64,000 bases of DNA from the NCBI GenBank assembly GCA_048262255.1, contig JBLXFH010000001.1, forward strand, positions 186,001 to 250,000, read 5' to 3'. The notes beneath the pieces are model-generated. The model had not been told where the DNA came from. It ran no database searches and saw nothing but the letters and a program-made list of their open reading frames with translations. Shown one piece after another: positions 60,728 through 64,000 of this stretch. Position numbers and translations under genes: made by a program. Position 1 is the stretch's first letter; the number at the start of each line of letters is the position of its first letter. This DNA comes from JABMNT01 sp048262255. GTDB taxonomy: Bacteria > Pseudomonadota > Alphaproteobacteria > Rhodospirillales > Casp-alpha2.

Positions 60728-60750
60728 GCCCCTTTATCAAGGGGCCGTTT
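60728..60750 (+). terminator. Putative Rho-independent terminator after the amidase gene
   Basis: GCCCCTT / AAGGGGC, 7-bp stem with loop TATC, followed by CGTTT. It lies 5 bp after the amidase stop. The T tract is short, so its efficiency is uncertain. Confidence 0.6.
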
Positions 60751-60920
60751 CACCATTTTCAAACGGTCGAAAAAGCAATTACCTGCGCGACGCCCACCTG
60801 ACGGGAAAACAGTCGCGCATTGCTCTGAAACTGTTGCTTTATTTCATACAATAACGTTCAATGAGGAATACATCATTTCAGAAATACAGATGCTTTGTAT
60901 CCGTATTGATGATTTTCTTT

Positions 60921-60976
60921 ATGTGCCGGGGGAACACAACTCAACATAATGTGTCGGGGGGACACAATTCAACATA
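60921..60976 (+). repeat. Two tandem copies of a 28-bp repeat with an internal GTGTC-GGGGG-GACAC dyad
   Basis: Copy 1 is 60921-60948 and copy 2 is 60949-60976. They differ at a few positions, and both end in TCAACATA. Copy 2 contains the perfect dyad GTGTC/GACAC around five G. A partial third copy, TCGGGGGACAC, lies beyond the kinase gene at 62952-62962. They may be regulator sites or remnants of mobile-element ends. The rest of the 410-bp region (60723-61132) holds no clear gene. Confidence 0.7.
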
Positions 60977-61132
60977 AGGAGCCAAGTTCCCCTGTTTTTT
61001 TTAACACAATTAACCTTGTTTTCATGTTGTGTTTCATGAAACCCGGCAGATTCTGCGACTTGATACACGCGTACATCCAGGACAGGCTCTCTCTTTGCGT
61101 ATCGAATCCTGAAGATGCTTTAGGGTCCGCAT

Positions 61133-62839
61133 ATGATTATTGAACTTATCCGCGGTAGCGCCACCTTACTGGCTTTATGCCTGGTTGAAACATTTGTACA
61201 GCGCTACTGGCGGCATAATATACCAGCCAAACTTGTTTTTTCAGGTCTGCTATTTGGCCTGATTTGCATTGTCGGGATGGTCGCCCCCATTCATTTTTCT
61301 CCCGGTGTTATTTTTGATGCCCGGTCAGTTGTCCTTTCCATGGCGGGACTGTTTGGCGGACCCGTTGTTGGCGCTATCGCCGGTGTGATCGCTGGCGGTT
61401 ACCGCCTCTGGCTCGGCGGGGCGGGGGCGATCGTTGGCCTGGAAGTGGTCATCGGCTGTGTACTTGCCGGACTGCTTTACCGACATTTTCATCACCGTGG
61501 ATGGGTCAAAATAAACTTTCTGAACCTTATGGTTTTCGGATTTTTGGTACACGTTTTCTGCTTGGCGCTCTTTATCCAGCTCCCTACGGAAGTCGTCAAA
61601 AGGCTGTTTGATAATCTGCTAATTCCCTATCTCACGGCCTTCACTATCGCCACCCCTTTTCTGGGATTGATACTGAAGGACGTACAGGACCGTCTGGCCG
61701 TTGAAAATACGTTAAAGAAAATTTCGATCGCCTTGCGAGAAAGCGACAGCCGTTTCCGGGCGGTTTTCAACCAGTCGCCCAATGGAATAACCCTGAAAGA
61801 CCGCCACGGCTGTTATCTTCTCGTCAATCAGACCTATGCCCAATGGCACAATATGACCCCCGATCAGATCATCGGCCTGTCTGCAGATGATCTTTTCCCC
61901 GATAGAGAACGCCAACGAGCCCGCAAACTGGAGCATGACCTCCTGATTTCCGGGGAGCCCTGTACGCTTGAGAGCGATGTTCCTTTTTTGGATGGTGAAA
62001 CGCGGTTTTTGTCCATTTTCAAATCGCCTCTCATAATATCGCCGAATGAACCACCGCTCATCTTGACCGTTCTGGCCAATATCACCGACCGCAGACGCGC
62101 GGAAATTTCTATGGAATCTGCTTTGAATAGCGCCGAAGAGGCCAATCGGGCGAAGACCGAACTTCTTGCCACCATGAGCCATGAATTACGCACGCCCCTG
62201 AATGCCATTCTGGGGTTTAGCGACATGATCCGCTCTCAATATTATGGGCCATTGGGTTCGGACACTTATGTCGAATATGCAAACGATATTTATAAAAGTG
62301 GTGATCATTTATTGTCCCTCATCAATGATATCCTTGATATTTCAGCCATTGAAGCGGGAAAAAGGGTCTTCCAGAAAGAACCCGTAAATATTGACGAAAT
62401 TATTGCTGAATGTCTCAAAACTCTACAGGGGAAAATCAAGGAACGAGACATTTCCATATCCGTCCGCATCCCCGACGAAGCCCGGACCTTTAATGCAGAT
62501 AAACGCTCCGTTTTTCAGATCTTGTTGAACTTGCTGTCCAATGCCGTCAAATTCACTGGGTTGAAAAGTTCTGTCACTGTCGATTCCCGTTTATCTGGCA
62601 ACAACATTGAAATTATCGTTACGGATTCCGGTGACGGCATTGCTCCCGATAAGCTGGCCAAAATTACAGAACCCTTTGTCCAGGCGGAAACAAACCCGCA
62701 CTGGGCCCAGGAAGGGACCGGACTTGGATTGACCGTTGTCAAATCACTGGTCGATGCCCATAGCGGCCAACTGCATTTCGAAAGCGAACCGGGCCAGGGA
62801 CTGACGGTCACAGTCTCCTTACCCATGAACTCAGATTAA
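61133..62839 (+). CDS. Membrane sensor histidine kinase with 5TMR-LYT and PAS domains
   Basis: A 568-residue kinase. The N-terminal 5TMR-LYT-like membrane domain (about 1-185, five or six hydrophobic segments, with the LytS-type stretch FDARSVVLSMAGLFGGPVVGAIAGVIAGGYRLWLGG) is followed by a short coiled linker. PAS (about 205-320, FRAVFNQSPNGITLKDRHGCYLLVN), HisKA with H350 (TMSHELRTPLNAILGFSDM) and HATPase_c (LLSNAVKF, DSGDGIAPDKLAK, GTGLGLTVVKSL) follow. No receiver is attached. The ATG at 61133 lies in the TCCGCATATGATT context with a weak ribosome binding site. No response regulator is adjacent. The cue is unknown. Repeats flank the gene. Confidence 0.87.
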   Translation: MIIELIRGSATLLALCLVETFVQRYWRHNIPAKLVFSGLLFGLICIVGMVAPIHFSPGVIFDARSVVLSMAGLFGGPVVGAIAGVIAGGYRLWLGGAGAIVGLEVVIGCVLAGLLYRHFHHRGWVKINFLNLMVFGFLVHVFCLALFIQLPTEVVKRLFDNLLIPYLTAFTIATPFLGLILKDVQDRLAVENTLKKISIALRESDSRFRAVFNQSPNGITLKDRHGCYLLVNQTYAQWHNMTPDQIIGLSADDLFPDRERQRARKLEHDLLISGEPCTLESDVPFLDGETRFLSIFKSPLIISPNEPPLILTVLANITDRRRAEISMESALNSAEEANRAKTELLATMSHELRTPLNAILGFSDMIRSQYYGPLGSDTYVEYANDIYKSGDHLLSLINDILDISAIEAGKRVFQKEPVNIDEIIAECLKTLQGKIKERDISISVRIPDEARTFNADKRSVFQILLNLLSNAVKFTGLKSSVTVDSRLSGNNIEIIVTDSGDGIAPDKLAKITEPFVQAETNPHWAQEGTGLGLTVVKSLVDAHSGQLHFESEPGQGLTVTVSLPMNSD

Positions 62840-63066
62840 CCGGGCTACAGACAACAAAGCCTCGCAACAGGCAACCTGGCAGCCCCCCATTTTACATCTC
62901 AATTCTGCCACCCCTTACCAGACAATCAAACACAATATCCTGCTTGGTTCTTCGGGGGACACTGTGCTAAAAGAGCCGCAGTTTCCAGCGGCTTCGCCTA
63001 ACTCAGGCCACAGGAAACCAGAAGGGGAGGAAAGAGACGTACTTCTGTTTCTCTTCAGCCAATTTC

Positions 63067-63086
63067 AAGGCCCCGACCGGGGCCTT
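63067..63086. other. Palindromic hairpin upstream of icd
   Basis: AAGGCCCC-GACC-GGGGCCTT, 8-bp perfect stem. It lies in the 310-bp region between the kinase gene and icd (62840-63149). It lacks a T tract on the plus strand, so it is a weak or bidirectional terminator or an mRNA structure in the icd leader. The partial TCGGGGGACAC repeat lies at 62952-62962 in the same region. Confidence 0.45.
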
Positions 63087-63149
63087 CCCTATATGAGATG
63101 CAATTGTCGCTATTCACGAAAAGACAGGGTTCCAAGGAGTTCATTTAAA

Positions 63150-64000
63150 ATGTCCGAACACACACACGATACTCAGCCAGATATCATTTATACAAAAGTT
63201 GACGAAGCGCCGGAACTGGCCAGCGGTTCCTTTTTGCCAATCATCCGTGCCTTCACAGGCGTTGCCGGCATCTCTATCGGAACCCGCGATTTGTCTCTGG
63301 CCGGACGTATTCTGGCCAACTTTTCCCACATGCTCCCGGCGGATCAAAAACAGTCCGATGATCTGGCCTTTCTGGGGGACGTGGTTACACAACCAGACGC
63401 CAACGTCATTAAACTGCCGAACATCAGCGCCTCCATCCCCCAATTGAAAGGTGCCATCGCGGAATTGCAATCGCAAGGTTATGCCCTTCCCGATTACCCG
63501 GAAGACCCGAAAACCGACGCCGAAAAGGACGTCCAGGCGACCTACGACAAGGTCAAGGGCAGCGCCGTGAACCCGGTTCTGCGCGAAGGCAATTCCGACC
63601 GCCGCGCACCGAAAGCCATCAAAGAGTTTGCCAAGAAAAATCCGCATCGCATGGGGAAATGGAGCGCCGATTCCAAAACCCATGTTGCAACCATGAACAG
63701 CGGTGATTTTTTCTCCAATGAACAATCCGTCGTCATTACGGATGCGCAGGCGGGCAATGCCACCATCGAGTTTGTTGCTGAAAACGGCGACGTCACTCAG
63801 CTCAAAGGGGCAACACCGCTGGCTGCCGGAGACATTGTCGATGCCTCAAAAATGAGCGCCAAGGCGCTTCGGAAATTTTACGAAGCGGAAGTCAAAGACG
63901 CCAAGGATAAGGGAGTTCTGTTTTCCCTGCACCTGAAGGCGACCATGATGAAGGTTTCCGATCCGGTGATCTTTGGCCATGCGGTTTCCGTTTACCTGAA
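63150..64000 (+). CDS. icd: NADP-dependent isocitrate dehydrogenase, monomeric type (partial, 3' end outside the window)
   Basis: The first 283 codons of a monomeric IDH (family length about 740) that oxidises isocitrate to 2-oxoglutarate with NADP. The N-terminus reads MSEHTHDTQPDIIYTKVDEAPELA. The signature GSAVNPVLREGNSDRRAPK and NPHRMGKWSADSKTHVATM with the isocitrate/phosphate-contact arginines and serines are diagnostic for the monomeric class. The ATG at 63150 has AAGGAG 10 nt upstream. The gene runs off the window. The dimeric type would show a different motif. Confidence 0.95.
   Translation, partial: MSEHTHDTQPDIIYTKVDEAPELASGSFLPIIRAFTGVAGISIGTRDLSLAGRILANFSHMLPADQKQSDDLAFLGDVVTQPDANVIKLPNISASIPQLKGAIAELQSQGYALPDYPEDPKTDAEKDVQATYDKVKGSAVNPVLREGNSDRRAPKAIKEFAKKNPHRMGKWSADSKTHVATMNSGDFFSNEQSVVITDAQAGNATIEFVAENGDVTQLKGATPLAAGDIVDASKMSAKALRKFYEAEVKDAKDKGVLFSLHLKATMMKVSDPVIFGHAVSVYL

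Noticed and set aside
1..64000. CRISPR arrays, rRNA genes, insertion sequences, transposases
   Set aside because: No regular spacer-repeat series, rRNA sequence or transposase/integrase motif was recognised in either strand. The only repeats noted are the 28-bp pair at 60921, the 11-bp pair at 48674 and regulatory dyads.

Overview
The window looks like a piece of chromosome from an alphaproteobacterium. The supporting signs are an alphaproteobacterial-style LepA, a PccR/ScfR-type short-chain acyl regulator, a complete C-P lyase cluster under a GntR (PhnF) repressor, a monomeric NADP isocitrate dehydrogenase, and six separate solute-binding-protein transporters (three TRAP, one TTT, one phosphonate ABC, one HAAT-type ABC). 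This scavenging profile suggests a free-living, probably marine, heterotroph. The order cannot be fixed from the sequence alone.

Region by region. (1) 1-13.1 kb is a gallate-type aromatic acid cluster: 4-oxalomesaconate tautomerase (GalD), a TRAP transporter, a fused gallate dioxygenase (GalA), an FAD oxidoreductase, an NAD(P) dehydrogenase of the DUF1932 family, a LysR regulator with two HTH domains, and a tripartite tricarboxylate transporter with fused TctA-TctB. The GalA promoter and the LysR/tctC intergenic region share a near-identical 17-bp LysR-type box. (2) 13.2-18.8 kb holds a TetR repressor, a RidA-family enzyme, an amidase and a second TRAP transporter. Matching AAGTAA-N8-TTAC(A/T)T dyads lie before ridA and in the amidase/TRAP divergent region. 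(3) 18.9-30.2 kb is phosphonate uptake and C-P lyase: phnCDE, an acyltransferase-like hexapeptide protein, phnM and phnF on the minus strand, and phnGHIJKL plus a 2H phosphoesterase-like DUF1045 gene on the plus strand. phnN is about 15 kb away at 44.8 kb. (4) 30.4-44.7 kb is signalling and carboxylate-related transport: a hybrid histidine kinase, a CrbS-like symporter-kinase with a small membrane partner and a single-domain response regulator, a LivKHMGF-type ABC system, and a PccR/ScfR-type regulator that carries an embedded HisKA-like segment. (5) 44.8-48.5 kb is mostly core: phnN, a zinc-ribbon protein, lepA, a membrane protein and tRNA-Ser(GGA). (6) 48.5-50.9 kb is an AT-richer three-gene accessory module just 3' of the tRNA (membrane protein, ImmA/IrrE metalloprotease, beta-family protein) with its own near-consensus sigma-70 promoter. 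It is the best candidate here for an uncharacterised, possibly defensive, system. (7) 51-64 kb holds a YbbA/YbbP-like ABC exporter, an MFS transporter, a third TRAP system (FcbT/TakP type) with a small membrane protein and an amidase, a 5TMR-LYT/PAS histidine kinase flanked by GGGGGACAC-type repeats, and the 5' part of icd.

A recurring design is a strong stem-loop between the binding-protein gene and the permease genes. It is seen in five of the six transporters and would allow the periplasmic protein to be made in excess. No insertion sequence, integrase, CRISPR array or rRNA gene was found.
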